DNA of 64,000 nt from Deltaproteobacteria bacterium (GTDB taxonomy: Bacteria; Desulfobacterota; Binatia; Binatales; Binataceae). The position numbers and the translations under genes were made by a program. The notes beneath the pieces were generated by a model that was not told the origin of the DNA, ran no database searches, and worked only from the letters and a program-made list of their open reading frames with translations. The stretch spans positions 1-64,000 of the forward strand of contig JAJXYF010000003.1 in assembly GCA_021780755.1 (NCBI GenBank), in the 5' to 3' direction. Positions 1-9,290 of the stretch are shown here, one piece after another; the stretch's first letter is position 1; each line of letters opens with the position of its first letter.

Positions 1-1
1 G

Positions 2-124
2 GCCCGCAAGCTCATGCGCTACATCCGTCACTACAACCGCGCTCCCAAGCCCATCAAGTGGACCTATCGTGACCCTTCACACCGCATCAGCCTTAATACC
101 AATTTCTCTGTTACAGGCCACTAG
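2..124 (+). CDS. IS630-family transposase, C-terminal fragment (5' end outside window)
   Basis: The frame opened at base 2 reads through to a TAG at 122-124 and ends with a tail of the type YIRHYNRAPKPIKWTYRDP, typical of the C-terminus of IS630-family DDE transposases (end of the DDE_3 domain, cut-and-paste elements inserting at TA). Only about 40 residues are visible; the catalytic residues lie to the left of the window. The reading frame overlaps the last codons of the leftward ATPase gene, so the element's right end lies within or against that gene. Family call from the motif; exact IS boundary not determined. Confidence 0.7.
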   Translation, partial: ARKLMRYIRHYNRAPKPIKWTYRDPSHRISLNTNFSVTGH

Positions 125-3100
125 TGAACTTGGATATGGCCTCATCCACGCGATCTTCTTCGATCGCCCCAATTTGCTGGAGAATGGGTGCAAGAGCGAC
201 CGACTCTTGCACGATGTTGGCCTCTTGCAGAAGCTGACGCAGGAAGCTGGCGAGGTCGTCTGTCATCACATCGACCAACTTTTGAGCGTTGGCTAATTGA
301 ATGATTTCCAGCAACGCTTTGAGATCGGGGCGATTATTCTCGCCAGCAGCTTTTTTGAGGATGGTGGAAATCGACGCATCTCTGAGGCGCTGGAAACGAT
401 CTGAAAGACCCTTCGTTATTACTTGGACGAGACGGTCATGCTCCAATTGTGGGACGATTTTGTCGGACTTCCATTGGCACTTAGGGCAAATAGCATTTGC
501 GCCTGCCACATCAGCCTCGGCGGCGTCTGGGCAAAGCCACAGGGCCTCTTGGAGTCTCTCAAAGTCAGCGGTGATGTTGGCAGTACCCTGATGTGGTGGG
601 CCCAGCTCGGCGACACCATTCAGTCGAGAAAGTGCTATCGCGCGAGACCGGAGTGGTTCGGCGGCTTTGCCCAGTTCCTCGAGACTTTCAAAGTGAGCGC
701 GATGGCCCTTCCGGTAGACCTGTACGTAGTCTTGTTTCCATTGTTTCAAGGAATCGAGTCGTGCGGCAATCAAATGCGGGTTGCTAAGTAGCGCGTCGAA
801 ATTGAGCTGTCCCACCAGAGCCTCACGCTTCACGTCGAGCGGCGCACTCAACTCACACGCTGCAGCGAGGTAGTCCCGCGCTTGACTCAGCTCAAATGCG
901 TGATCGCAGAGTTTCCGCGCATCGACGTACTCCGCGAAGGCCTGGCTGAACTTGTCATTAGCGCCATAGCTTTCCCGTACAACTGCATCAAACTGCTGGT
1001 AAGAGTCGGATGTCGCGAGCACCTTCAGACGGGCGCACAATTCAGTAAAGGGTTTGGGCACGGTGCCGCTAAGTTTCGTTGCTAATGTCTCGATGCTGGA
1101 TTCGACGACAGGCACTTCGGTCTTGAGCTTGGCGAGGATAGAGACAAGATGCTCATTGCGTTGGAGTTCCTCTTCCGGTGTGGCTGCTGGTTTCAAGGTG
1201 TCGTCGAGCACGCGGGCAAAGGGCAGCACCTCGTTCCAACCCTTCTGAACGGAACGCACGATGCGAGCGCCGAGCAACGCTTTGTCTAACTGGGCGTTCC
1301 ATTTCACAAGCCCGATGGTGTGAGCGGTGAGCTTGTTGGCCGGTAGCGGTTTGCCGTTGGCCAATTGGATTGCGCTGGATGGATTGAGCGCTATTTCCCA
1401 GCCGCCGGACCGCACGAGTGCGAAAAGATACAGGGCGACCATCTCCTGCGTTAGTCCGTACGGGGGACGGCAGAAGACGTTATTGACATCGTTGATCGGC
1501 TTGTCGTCCACACCTGATAGGGTCTCGCGGATCTTGGCGAGAGCTTGTGAGAAATCGGGTTTGAAATCACTCGGATGGGATTTGATCGTGAGCTCCAAGC
1601 CCGGTCCGAAGTTGACGACCGCATCCTTTTCGGCGTTTGCCGGTTCCTTGGTAAAGAGTCCAGCAAACAGCTTCCGTGCATCGTTGTCGGTGAAATCCTT
1701 TTTTAGTTCCTTCGGGCTGAAGAGAGGTGTGTCGTAGGATTTATCCAGCAAACGGCCGGCCAGCATTTCTTCGCGTTCCTTCGGTTGCGCAAACACCTCG
1801 ACCGCCGGAATGCCGTAGCCTTTCTGGGTCAGTACCTTCCCACGTCGAAACTCATCCTGCTGGCATTTCAAAATGGCTTTGATTGCCGCCCTTCGCTTCT
1901 CATCTGCATAGTCGCGGAGAGATCCTTGGTTTGGATTGGCGCAGTTCTTCTTCATCTCCTCGGCGGCGAGCAAATCGGCGAGCGCGTCGCGGGTCTCCTG
2001 TTTGAGAGTCTCTGGTCGGCACACCGCAATGCGGGCGTCTTTGAGGGCGGCGGTGATTTTCTCGTCAGTCTCAGGAGGGTTTGAGCAGAGATAGGTTATT
2101 CGGAAGTGCTCGTCGGTGTGCTTGATTTCTTCACCAAACTCATCGCGCCAGCGGTCAGACACTCGGACTTCTCCGCTGTAAGCAACCTTGTGAACGCGGC
2201 GAGTGGATGCTGAAGACCGATGTGGAAACAAATACTTCGCCGGCGCATTGCTGTTACGCTCCTGCGCGTTGCGTTGGTCGGTTGGTGCGAATGAGGAGAA
2301 GATGCCGCCGTTGATCTGAAGTTCCGCCTGCGCTTCGGGTGTGATCATCGTCAAGTCCCAAAACAAGGATTCGATCCACTTCTCGTCCTGGCGCTTGGCA
2401 TCTTGAAGGTACTTTTTCTTAAGCGGCGCGAAAAACTTGACTGGATTTGCCTGAACGACGCTCGTTTCGTAAGTGTAGATCGCAACGTCTTCGCCACCGC
2501 GGGACTTCTTCTCCATGCGCACGGGGAAGCCGTTTTGGATGAGCAAATCGAGCAGGTGCTCGGCTTGTGCGGTGGCGCCGACGGCGTCGTCGTGGAGCCA
2601 TGCGGCCTCAGCGACTTCCTGAGCCGTTAGGCCATCGCGCAGAGTTTCCGGCAGGCTCAACACCCATAACAAGAGAGTCTGCAATATAGATCTGCATTGC
2701 TCGCGTTCTTCAGGCCCGACGTCGAGTTCGGGCAATTGCTCGATAGCGCCCTGAAGGTTCAGGTAAGCATCCTTGTAATGTTCGTGGTTCAACCCCTTGC
2801 GGAGTTCATCGGTGTTGATGATGTCTGAGAGAATGATGAGTCGCTTGCCCTTGAGCAGTTGCGATTCCGACAACGCCTGCCAAGCCATGCGGATGGCGGA
2901 TCGTGCTGTCGGCAAGTTGTGCTTCTCGGCATTTTGCGTGATGCGGCGCATCACGTCGAAGCAACGCGGCTGGAAGGGAAAAATTGCGGCGAAGGCATCA
3001 AGAGATATGTTCGCCTGTTTGATGAACTTGTATTCCTTTCGGCAGTAGTCGTAGTACTCTTTGATGTCGGTGCTCGCGCCCTTTTGGAGATCGCGGGTTC

Positions 3101-4082
3101 GGAAAGTGACAATCTCGCCGAAGTCACTTTTGTTCTTGTCAGCCAACAGATAGAGCGGGACAAAACGGTCACCTTCGCCACCGCCTGATAGCTTCTGCGG
3201 CATGTCACCCTGACTCGCCACGAGGGTGATGATGTTCAAGTGCTGCGTCGGTAAGACAAACGCTAGCGTTTCCAGAACTTCTTCGTCCTCGGCATAAGCG
3301 GCAGTCCCCTGCGGATGTCGATCCTGCCAGGAGCGGAACTCGTCTACGACGAAAATGATACCCTCGTAGCCGCCAAGTTTGGTGATTTGTTCGTAGATGT
3401 AGGCGAATCGTTCCTTGAATTTTCCGCGCAGTCGGCCCTCAGGGAGTTTCGAACGGACCAACTCCTGACCGAATTTATTGGCGCCGTTCTTGGTCCGGAA
3501 GTCCTCGGGCGAGCACTTATGTTCCTTGTCGAAGAAGAACCTGACTCCGGCTTTTTCGGGGTCCGAGGCTTCCTGCTGATACCAGTAGTCGGCCAAGTCG
3601 GCCGAAGTTATTTTGATCTGCCCCTCCAGGTCGGGTGCGAAAGTCTTGATACTCTCCCCGATTTGCTCCTCGAAGACGCGCATTAGACTGTCGCCGTCGC
3701 CCGACTGTCCCATCCCGCGAAGCGAAAACGCGACGGGAAACCACTTCGCCTTGGACAGAGCGCCGGAGTAGTCAGTCTTCAGTTCCTGGTCGCGCAAGTG
3801 ATCCCAGACGCCGAGATCGCGCCAGACGAGCACATCGACGAGGGTGCCGAGGAAGTGAGTTTTGCCCGCTCCGTATTCAGCCTGCACCCAGAACCCCTGT
3901 CCCTTTCGATTCACTACGCAATCAAAGATGCGTTTGAAGTGGGCCTGCAGGGCTGGTGTGAAAAGGTAGTCAGAAACCGTTTGGACGGCTTTTTCCTTTT
4001 GGATAACCCCGGTCAGAGACGGAGTTGTTTCCGGCTCCGGCTTGAGCGTTATGACCTTCCCCAATTCACGCATGCGTTTCAC
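111..4082 (-). CDS. BREX-type BrxC/PglY-like P-loop ATPase (DUF6079-like)
   Basis: A 1,323-aa protein of the size of BREX BrxC/PglY ATPases. A Walker A motif GAGKTH sits at residues 71-76 in the local context VQAEYGAGKTHFLGTL, and a hydrophobic Walker B strand ending VVDEF lies near residue 245. A CPKC pair near the C-terminus may be half of a zinc site. In BREX systems this ATPase is an essential partner of a PglX methyltransferase and a PglZ phosphatase; neither is in the window. The start is a GTG overlapping the upstream stop by 4 bp (GTGA), implying translational coupling. The gene ends inside or against the IS630 element, so its last residues may not be native. GC is visibly lower than in the core genes to the right, consistent with transfer. 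The ATPase call is firm; the BREX assignment is inferred from length, motif and neighbours. Confidence 0.7.
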   Translation of the reverse strand: MKRMRELGKVITLKPEPETTPSLTGVIQKEKAVQTVSDYLFTPALQAHFKRIFDCVVNRKGQGFWVQAEYGAGKTHFLGTLVDVLVWRDLGVWDHLRDQELKTDYSGALSKAKWFPVAFSLRGMGQSGDGDSLMRVFEEQIGESIKTFAPDLEGQIKITSADLADYWYQQEASDPEKAGVRFFFDKEHKCSPEDFRTKNGANKFGQELVRSKLPEGRLRGKFKERFAYIYEQITKLGGYEGIIFVVDEFRSWQDRHPQGTAAYAEDEEVLETLAFVLPTQHLNIITLVASQGDMPQKLSGGGEGDRFVPLYLLADKNKSDFGEIVTFRTRDLQKGASTDIKEYYDYCRKEYKFIKQANISLDAFAAIFPFQPRCFDVMRRITQNAEKHNLPTARSAIRMAWQALSESQLLKGKRLIILSDIINTDELRKGLNHEHYKDAYLNLQGAIEQLPELDVGPEEREQCRSILQTLLLWVLSLPETLRDGLTAQEVAEAAWLHDDAVGATAQAEHLLDLLIQNGFPVRMEKKSRGGEDVAIYTYETSVVQANPVKFFAPLKKKYLQDAKRQDEKWIESLFWDLTMITPEAQAELQINGGIFSSFAPTDQRNAQERNSNAPAKYLFPHRSSASTRRVHKVAYSGEVRVSDRWRDEFGEEIKHTDEHFRITYLCSNPPETDEKITAALKDARIAVCRPETLKQETRDALADLLAAEEMKKNCANPNQGSLRDYADEKRRAAIKAILKCQQDEFRRGKVLTQKGYGIPAVEVFAQPKEREEMLAGRLLDKSYDTPLFSPKELKKDFTDNDARKLFAGLFTKEPANAEKDAVVNFGPGLELTIKSHPSDFKPDFSQALAKIRETLSGVDDKPINDVNNVFCRPPYGLTQEMVALYLFALVRSGGWEIALNPSSAIQLANGKPLPANKLTAHTIGLVKWNAQLDKALLGARIVRSVQKGWNEVLPFARVLDDTLKPAATPEEELQRNEHLVSILAKLKTEVPVVESSIETLATKLSGTVPKPFTELCARLKVLATSDSYQQFDAVVRESYGANDKFSQAFAEYVDARKLCDHAFELSQARDYLAAACELSAPLDVKREALVGQLNFDALLSNPHLIAARLDSLKQWKQDYVQVYRKGHRAHFESLEELGKAAEPLRSRAIALSRLNGVAELGPPHQGTANITADFERLQEALWLCPDAAEADVAGANAICPKCQWKSDKIVPQLEHDRLVQVITKGLSDRFQRLRDASISTILKKAAGENNRPDLKALLEIIQLANAQKLVDVMTDDLASFLRQLLQEANIVQESVALAPILQQIGAIEEDRVDEAISKFTSGL

Positions 4083-4573
4083 CCTTTCGCCGCATACACG
4101 TCCTTCACCATTCCCGCCTCGCCAAAGTACTCGGACAGGCGCTTGGCATCACACCGAACCTCCTCCGGCCAGTTGGTCTGTTCCGGTAGACCTTCAAGAA
4201 CCAAGGCAACGACTGTGTGAGAGCCGACGAACCAGTCGTAGAACTCTTTAATTCCGATTCTATAGCGGGCTAGCAGTCCTATGGATTTCACAACGAGGAC
4301 GGAGCCATTGGTGGAGCCTTTCGGAATCGATTTGAGTTTGTCCCGGAGACGTTCAGTGAGGTCGCGACGTGTCTCGTCGTCATCGACCGGCAAGCTGTCG
4401 AGGTCAAAGAGGTCGAGTAGGTCGAGGATGACACGGTTGGTAGAACCAAGTACGTTGAGCAGAGACCTCTCGGAACCAAGCCACAGAAGCACGTCTTTGT
4501 CCCACGTGCGCTGCTTCAACAGTGTCTGAAGATCAGTAATTCCCTTCAAAGGCGCATCCCCTTTTTGAGCCAT
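4079..4573 (-). CDS. small protein of the BREX-like operon (BrxB/BrxF position)
   Basis: A 164-aa soluble protein between a BrxA-like gene and the large ATPase. It starts 28 bp inside the upstream gene and its stop overlaps the next start, so the three genes form one transcript. It has an N-terminal hydrophobic strand (VLLWLGSERSLL) where small BREX P-loop proteins (BrxF) carry their nucleotide loop, but no GxxxxGKT is present. A later strand pair, VLVVKSIGLLARY and TVVALVLEG, looks like the core of an alpha/beta fold. The position matches brxB (DUF1788) or brxF; sequence similarity to either is not convincing by eye, so the function is left open. Confidence 0.5.
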   Translation of the reverse strand: MAQKGDAPLKGITDLQTLLKQRTWDKDVLLWLGSERSLLNVLGSTNRVILDLLDLFDLDSLPVDDDETRRDLTERLRDKLKSIPKGSTNGSVLVVKSIGLLARYRIGIKEFYDWFVGSHTVVALVLEGLPEQTNWPEEVRCDAKRLSEYFGEAGMVKDVYAAKG

Positions 4574-5415
4574 TCGTCCAGTGAGCAGCGTGTCGTTACC
4601 TGCTCGATTTGATCAGCGACGATGTACTTCCCAATCACGCCGGCTGCATCCGCCTCGCGCAGAACGTTCCGCACAGCATCTTCGGACTTGTAACCTAGGT
4701 ATTTCCAAAATGGATTTGCCAAAAGGGTTCGAAGCTCGACCGTGCGCACTGCTCTCGGCGCAAATAGGTGATGCAGAAGGATCATAAATGAGGTCTTCTG
4801 CGGGATCACAGGGGTGAGACGGTCGGGTTTACCCTTCGCGCGATCGAGAAAACCGAGCCGCTTGAAGTTTATTTTAGTGCGTTCCCGCGTCTTGTCCGGG
4901 GGAACCTCTCCCAGGTACTCGGCCAAAAATTTGTCGAAGTAGGTGGCGGGGATGGCAATGCCGTTCTCCAACGGAAACAGTGCGTCTGCCACACACGCCC
5001 CCATGATCGGCTCATGCGCCAGGTAGGACCATCGCAAAAGGTCGTGCATGATGGCTTCGTCACCGTATGCGCGCCATACCTTCCTCAGCAGTCCGTCGAT
5101 GCCGTCTTGGAAGAACCATCGCGTGATTGACTGTACGTATCGGCGCCGTGTTTCTAAACTGTTCTGACTGAGATTCTTGATCAAGAGCTCGTTAAGCTCG
5201 TCCATAGAATGACAGCCGTCCGACAATTTCACAGCCAGCAGCCCCTCGGCGAGAAGGGCATCTTGAATGGAAACTTGCTTAACGATCGCGCGTGGCAGCT
5301 GCGGGGCAGGTGTCCTGACTTCGGCGAAAGGTGTCTGATCTTGCACTACTAGTTTCAGTTGGGCGTCAGGCTGGCCTGGCGGGCGGCTCGAATCTGCAGA
5401 AGTGGGTTTCTTCAT
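4546..5415 (-). CDS. BrxA-like protein (DUF1819-type), first gene of the BREX-like operon
   Basis: A 289-aa protein with a low-complexity, proline-rich start (first 50 residues) followed by a helical body. The segment LETRRRYVQSITRWFF, then a stretch on dwelling helices and a C-terminal winged-helix-like part (LRTLLANPFWKYLGY to ADAAGVIGKYIVADQ), resembles BrxA, a small DNA-binding BREX component. It is first in the leftward operon; the 96 bp before it, up to the transposase remnant, must hold the promoter. No strong Shine-Dalgarno is visible. It could instead be an unrelated winged-helix protein of another defence system; the assignment rests mainly on topology and on the large ATPase downstream. 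Confidence 0.5.
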   Translation of the reverse strand: MKKPTSADSSRPPGQPDAQLKLVVQDQTPFAEVRTPAPQLPRAIVKQVSIQDALLAEGLLAVKLSDGCHSMDELNELLIKNLSQNSLETRRRYVQSITRWFFQDGIDGLLRKVWRAYGDEAIMHDLLRWSYLAHEPIMGACVADALFPLENGIAIPATYFDKFLAEYLGEVPPDKTRERTKINFKRLGFLDRAKGKPDRLTPVIPQKTSFMILLHHLFAPRAVRTVELRTLLANPFWKYLGYKSEDAVRNVLREADAAGVIGKYIVADQIEQVTTRCSLDEWLKKGMRL

Positions 5416-5511
5416 CTCGGTTGCTTTCAGGTCGATCTGAAATCTAATTCTTTCGTCGTGCGTCAGATTAATCTACCCGTTGTTCCTATCCAAAACCTAA
5501 ACCCGGACGTA

Positions 5512-6300
5512 TTAATGATGGAGCCCGGCGAGGATTGGGATCGCTGCGATGCGGCCGAACTTCTTCGCCCGTCGGAACTTTGGCGCATCTTTATCCAACG
5601 AGAAATGGGCCGGGACCTCATTGTAATACAAAGCGTACGCCTTCAGGACCCCACGCAAGTGCGCTTCGCCGAACACGACGAGGTGGTCGAGAGATTCGCG
5701 CTGTATCGATCCGATGAGTCGCTCAACGTGGCCGTTCTGCCACGGCGCGCGTGGCGCCGTGGGTGGTCGCGGATCCCCATTACACGGATGCGACAGGTAA
5801 TACGCTGGACCGAAAGCGCCGTCGCGGTCACGAATCAGGTGACGCGGCGCTTCGCCCCCGGGGAAACGCGTCACCTGACCTGCGATCCACTCGGCGGTCG
5901 GATTGTTCGTCACCCTGATGCTCACTAGCCGCCTGCGGGCATGGCGAAGAATGACCATGCCATAGAGCAGCTTGGAGGAGATAGTCCGAACCACGAACAG
6001 ATCGATGGAGGCGACCCCATCGGCATGATTGCGCAGGAATGTCTTCCAACCCTGGGAGGCTGACCCCTGCCTCCTGGTCATGTACTGCGCCGCGGTTGAT
6101 TCGGCGACCTCGATCCCGAGCATCAGCAGTTCGCCGTGTATCCGCGGCGCTCCCCACGGTGCGTTCTCCCTGCTCATCCGTTGGATCAGGTCGCGATCTC
6201 TCAGTCGATCTTGGGGGGGCACCACATCGGCGGGATTCCCAGCGCCAATAGGCCCGAAAGCCGCGCCAACGCCATCGGATCAGGATCTCAAGGTGGCGAA
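5512..6300 (-). pseudogene. integrase-core (rve) transposase remnant with frameshifts
   Basis: The frame from a GTG at 6225 encodes 237 aa of an rve/DDE integrase-type transposase: APRIHGELL-type N-terminus, first Asp in GVASIDLFVV, second Asp in LIRDRDGAFG, and Glu in NGHVERLIGSIQRE. The stretch read from about 5806 to 5762 is out of frame: the frame used gives a nonsense string, whereas the neighbouring frame gives RVMGIRDHP, the conserved sequence before PWQNG. Two compensating indels are therefore present. Upstream of 6225 the family sequence continues in another frame (WRWRGFRAYWRW at about 6290-6235), so the N-terminus is also frameshifted and the rest is missing. A decayed element at the head of the BREX-like operon. 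Confidence 0.8.
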
Positions 6301-6679
6301 TATCAAAAGCCCGTGAGGGCTCGCAGTATTTAATACGTCAAAGTATTCATCCCGGAAGGAAACACCGCAACCTACATCATTAGTCGGCAAACAACTCACT
6401 GGAGCTCTTCAGGTGAAAAGCACGCTGAACGGGAAGACTCGGGGGCACGGAAGGATCGCATGCGCAACTGATAAATCATCGGGCATTTTATCCGGGGGTT
6501 GGCTACTGGCCGCGGAAAGGTCATTGCGAGAAATTGTGCCGCTGAGACCGATGCCCGCCCAACGCAAATCGCCCTGGCCCAGACAAATTCTTCAAACATT
6601 TCGCTAGCTTAGGTGCGCGCAAAGCGACTGGATTTGTGGCGCGGATTGAGCGCACATGGACACCGTATGGGAGGTATCC
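6301..6679. other. intergenic region without a recognised gene
   Basis: About 380 bases between the decayed transposase and the DUF2924 gene. No convincing coding frame, RNA gene or inverted repeat was seen. AT-rich at its left end (TATTTAATACG at 6328). An attachment site of the nearby serine recombinase could lie here, but no matching half-site was recognised elsewhere in the window. Confidence 0.4.
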
Positions 6680-7183
6680 ATGGGGCAATCAGTCTCATCG
6701 AAGCGAAGCCGAAAGCCGCTCACCATTGGCGGCGATTCGGAGCAACTAGCGCGGGAAATTACGCGCCTTCTGGCTCTCGACGTGCCTGCGCTGAGGCAGC
6801 GATGGCTGGTGCTCTTCGGCGACGATCCATCGCCAAACCTCGGGCGCGCGTTGCTGATTAGAGCGATCGCATACCGGCTGCAGGAGAAAGCCTTCGCCGG
6901 CCTCAAACCATCAACCCATCGGGTCCTCGACCGAATTGCCGATAATCGCTCATCGGACGCACCGCAATCTATGCCGCAACGGCGGGCGAGCGCCGGGACC
7001 GTGCTGATCCGGGAGTGGCGCGGCGTCGATCACCGGGTCACCGTGCTCGATAACGACGTCGTCTATCGAGGTAAGCGCTACAAGTCACTCTCGGAAGTCG
7101 CCCGCGCGATCACCGGCTCGCGCTGGTCGGGGCCGTTGTTCTTCGGTCTAAACCGCCGCATAAAGGAGACCGTCAATGGCTAA
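6680..7183 (+). CDS. DUF2924 domain protein
   Basis: A 167-aa protein. The start at 6680 is chosen over 6656 because GGGAGG lies 5 bases before it. The N-terminal half has the family pattern EITRLLALDVPALRQRWLVLFG and the segment RALLIRAIAYRLQEKAFAGL; the C-terminal half reads GTVLIREWRGVDHRVTVLDNDVVYRGKRYKSLSEVA then ITGSRWSGPLFFGL, the hallmark end of DUF2924. Members habitually precede large serine recombinases in integrated elements, and here the stop overlaps the recombinase start by 8 bp. Biochemical role unknown; the C-terminal half resembles DNA-binding accessory domains of recombinase operons. Confidence 0.85.
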   Translation: MGQSVSSKRSRKPLTIGGDSEQLAREITRLLALDVPALRQRWLVLFGDDPSPNLGRALLIRAIAYRLQEKAFAGLKPSTHRVLDRIADNRSSDAPQSMPQRRASAGTVLIREWRGVDHRVTVLDNDVVYRGKRYKSLSEVARAITGSRWSGPLFFGLNRRIKETVNG

Positions 7184-8855
7184 CGCTACTAGGCGCTGTG
7201 CAATCTACACCCGCAAGTCCTCGGAAGAGGGACTGGAGCAGGACTACAACTCGCTGCATGCGCAACGTGAGGCGTGCGAGGCGTTCATCAGAAGTCAGGC
7301 GGGTGAAGGTTGGCGCCTGGTCAAGACCGCCTACGACGATGGCGGCTTTTCCGGCGCAGGGATGGAGCGGCCGGGGCTGCAACAGCTGCTCTGGAATATC
7401 CGCGAGGGCTTGGTCGATACCGTTGTCGTCTACAAAGTCGATCGGCTGACCCGGTCGCTTACCGACTTCGCCCGGATGGTCGAACTGTTCGACGCCAAGG
7501 GCGTCTCCTTCGTGGCCGTCACCCAGCAGTTCAACACCACCACCTCGATGGGTCGTCTGACGCTCAACGTGCTGCTGTCGTTCGCGCAATTCGAGCGCGA
7601 AGTGATCGGCGAACGGATCCGCGACAAGGTCGCCGCCTCCAAGCGCAAGGGCATCTGGATGGGCGGTGTGCTGCCGCTTGGATACGACGTCCGCGAGCGC
7701 AAGCTGGTCGTCAACCACGACGAAGCCGAGACCGTCAGAGGTATCTTTGAGCGCTACCTCGAACTCGGCAGCGTCCGGCTGTTAGGCAAAGATCTCCACC
7801 AGCGCGGGATTGTTTCCAGCGCCCGGATATCAAGGAAGGGCAACGCCCGGGGTGGCAAGCAATTCTCGCGCGGAGCCCTCTACCACCTGCTCTCCAACCC
7901 GATCTACCTGGGCGAGATCCGGCACAAGCACGAACGCCATCCCGGACAGCACGAGGCGATCGTCAGTCGCGAGCTTTGGGAACGGGTCCAGCAACGGCTG
8001 CGCGATCGAAGAGTGCGCAGCGGCGAAGGCCGCAAGACCGAAGCGCCAAGCAGTCCGCTCGCCGGCAAGCTGTTCGATGAAGGCGGCGAGCCGCTGTACG
8101 TGCAGGGGGCGGCCAAGGGCCATCGCCGCTATCGCTATTACGTCTCCAGAACCTTGGTCAGGGGCGACTCGGAGGACACGGAGCAGGGGTGGCGAATCTC
8201 CGCGCCCGAGATCGAGCAAAGAGTCTCGGCCGCGGCTCTAGCAGTGCTTGGCGACCAACCGGCGATCGCGCTCGCGCTCGAAGCGTCCGGTGTCGATCCG
8301 AATCGGTTGCCGTCGGTCTTGAAGTCGGCTCACGCGTGGAGTGAACGGCTGGCGTCGAGGAGCGAAACCGTTGCGGCGCTTGATGAGCTCATCGAGCGGG
8401 TCCAGCTCAGTCGCGAAAGCCTCCACCTCTCACTAAACCTGCCGCTCGCACTCGTCGAACCGAATGACGTCACGAGCTCCGTGAACCTGCCGCTCTCCAG
8501 GCTCGTACCGATGCAGATGAAACGTCGCGGTGTCGAGATGCGCATCGTGCTTGAAGGGGACTCCATGCCGAGCCCGGTCGACCTGCCATTACTGAAGGCG
8601 GTTGCCCGCGCCCGGAGATGGACCGACGAACTGACATCGGGCAAAGTGCGTTCCGTGGGCGAACTCGGCAGACGGGAAGGAATCGACGGTCGCTCGGTGC
8701 GACGGCTCATTCCGCTCGGGTTTCTCTCGCCGCGAATCGTCGAGGCGATCGCCGAGGGGCGCCAGCCGGTCGAACTGACAGTAGAGGCCCTCACACGGCG
8801 AATCGATCTTCCGTTGCTCTGGAGCGCACAGGAGCAGGCACTCGGCATCGAATAG
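7176..8855 (+). CDS. large serine recombinase
   Basis: A 559-aa site-specific recombinase. The N-terminal resolvase domain (about 1-150) shows Y-T-R-K-S-S with the predicted nucleophile Ser15, the Arg-rich VVYKVDRLTRSLTDFARM block, and FAQFEREVIGERIRDK. It is followed by the recombinase domain (about 175-270, with GIVSSARISRKG and LLSNPIYLGEIRHK), a beta-ribbon region that lacks an obvious Cys4 cluster, and a C-terminal helix-turn-helix-like segment (VGELGRREGIDGRSVRRLIPLGFLS). Such enzymes integrate and excise phages and islands. It overlaps the DUF2924 gene, with AAAGGAGA as ribosome site, and probably mobilises part of this island. The att sites are not identified. Confidence 0.9.
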   Translation: MANATRRCAIYTRKSSEEGLEQDYNSLHAQREACEAFIRSQAGEGWRLVKTAYDDGGFSGAGMERPGLQQLLWNIREGLVDTVVVYKVDRLTRSLTDFARMVELFDAKGVSFVAVTQQFNTTTSMGRLTLNVLLSFAQFEREVIGERIRDKVAASKRKGIWMGGVLPLGYDVRERKLVVNHDEAETVRGIFERYLELGSVRLLGKDLHQRGIVSSARISRKGNARGGKQFSRGALYHLLSNPIYLGEIRHKHERHPGQHEAIVSRELWERVQQRLRDRRVRSGEGRKTEAPSSPLAGKLFDEGGEPLYVQGAAKGHRRYRYYVSRTLVRGDSEDTEQGWRISAPEIEQRVSAAALAVLGDQPAIALALEASGVDPNRLPSVLKSAHAWSERLASRSETVAALDELIERVQLSRESLHLSLNLPLALVEPNDVTSSVNLPLSRLVPMQMKRRGVEMRIVLEGDSMPSPVDLPLLKAVARARRWTDELTSGKVRSVGELGRREGIDGRSVRRLIPLGFLSPRIVEAIAEGRQPVELTVEALTRRIDLPLLWSAQEQALGIE

Positions 8856-8960
8856 CTTGGAGACGTTAATTCTTCGATCGAGTCCCGACCTCAACTAGAG
8901 ATCGAGGTCCGAGCGTTTCGACCAACCCGGACCCCGATCTAATTCCGACCCTCGACTAAA

Positions 8961-9290
8961 CTACTTGGCGGCCTTCGCCTTCCGAGTCCGCGCGGTCTTC
9001 TTGTCTGGCTGGGAGGAAGCATAGCGCTTCTTGAAGCAGGCGCGGCATCGGGCGTCGCGCCTCTTCTTGAAAGACGGCGCGAGGTCATCGCTGCCGCAAT
9101 ATCTACAGACCAGCTTCTCCGCCTTGGATTCCGCCCGCGATGACCGCGGCGGTCGCTGCGGGGCCTTCGTGGTTTTCGCGGCCCGAGCAGCCTTCGGCGC
9201 GGCGCCCACGCCCTTCTTTTTCGCGGGCACTACGGATTTGTGGCTTGGATCGACCGACGCTCCCGGCACGGATTCGGTATCAGTGTTCAC
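8961..9290 (-). CDS. small zinc-ribbon, Ala/Lys-rich protein
   Basis: 109 aa from a GTG start at 9290, chosen because AAGGAG lies 7 bases upstream. The N-terminal half is disordered and rich in Ala, Lys and Pro (KKKGVGAAPKAARAAKTTK). It is followed by a compact zinc-ribbon, C-R-Y-C, 17 residues, C-R-A-C, and a basic tail (KKTARTRKAKAAK). The charge and Cys4 motif suggest nucleic-acid binding. It sits convergent with the serine recombinase at the edge of the island. No family recognised. Confidence 0.6.
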   Translation of the reverse strand: MNTDTESVPGASVDPSHKSVVPAKKKGVGAAPKAARAAKTTKAPQRPPRSSRAESKAEKLVCRYCGSDDLAPSFKKRRDARCRACFKKRYASSQPDKKTARTRKAKAAK

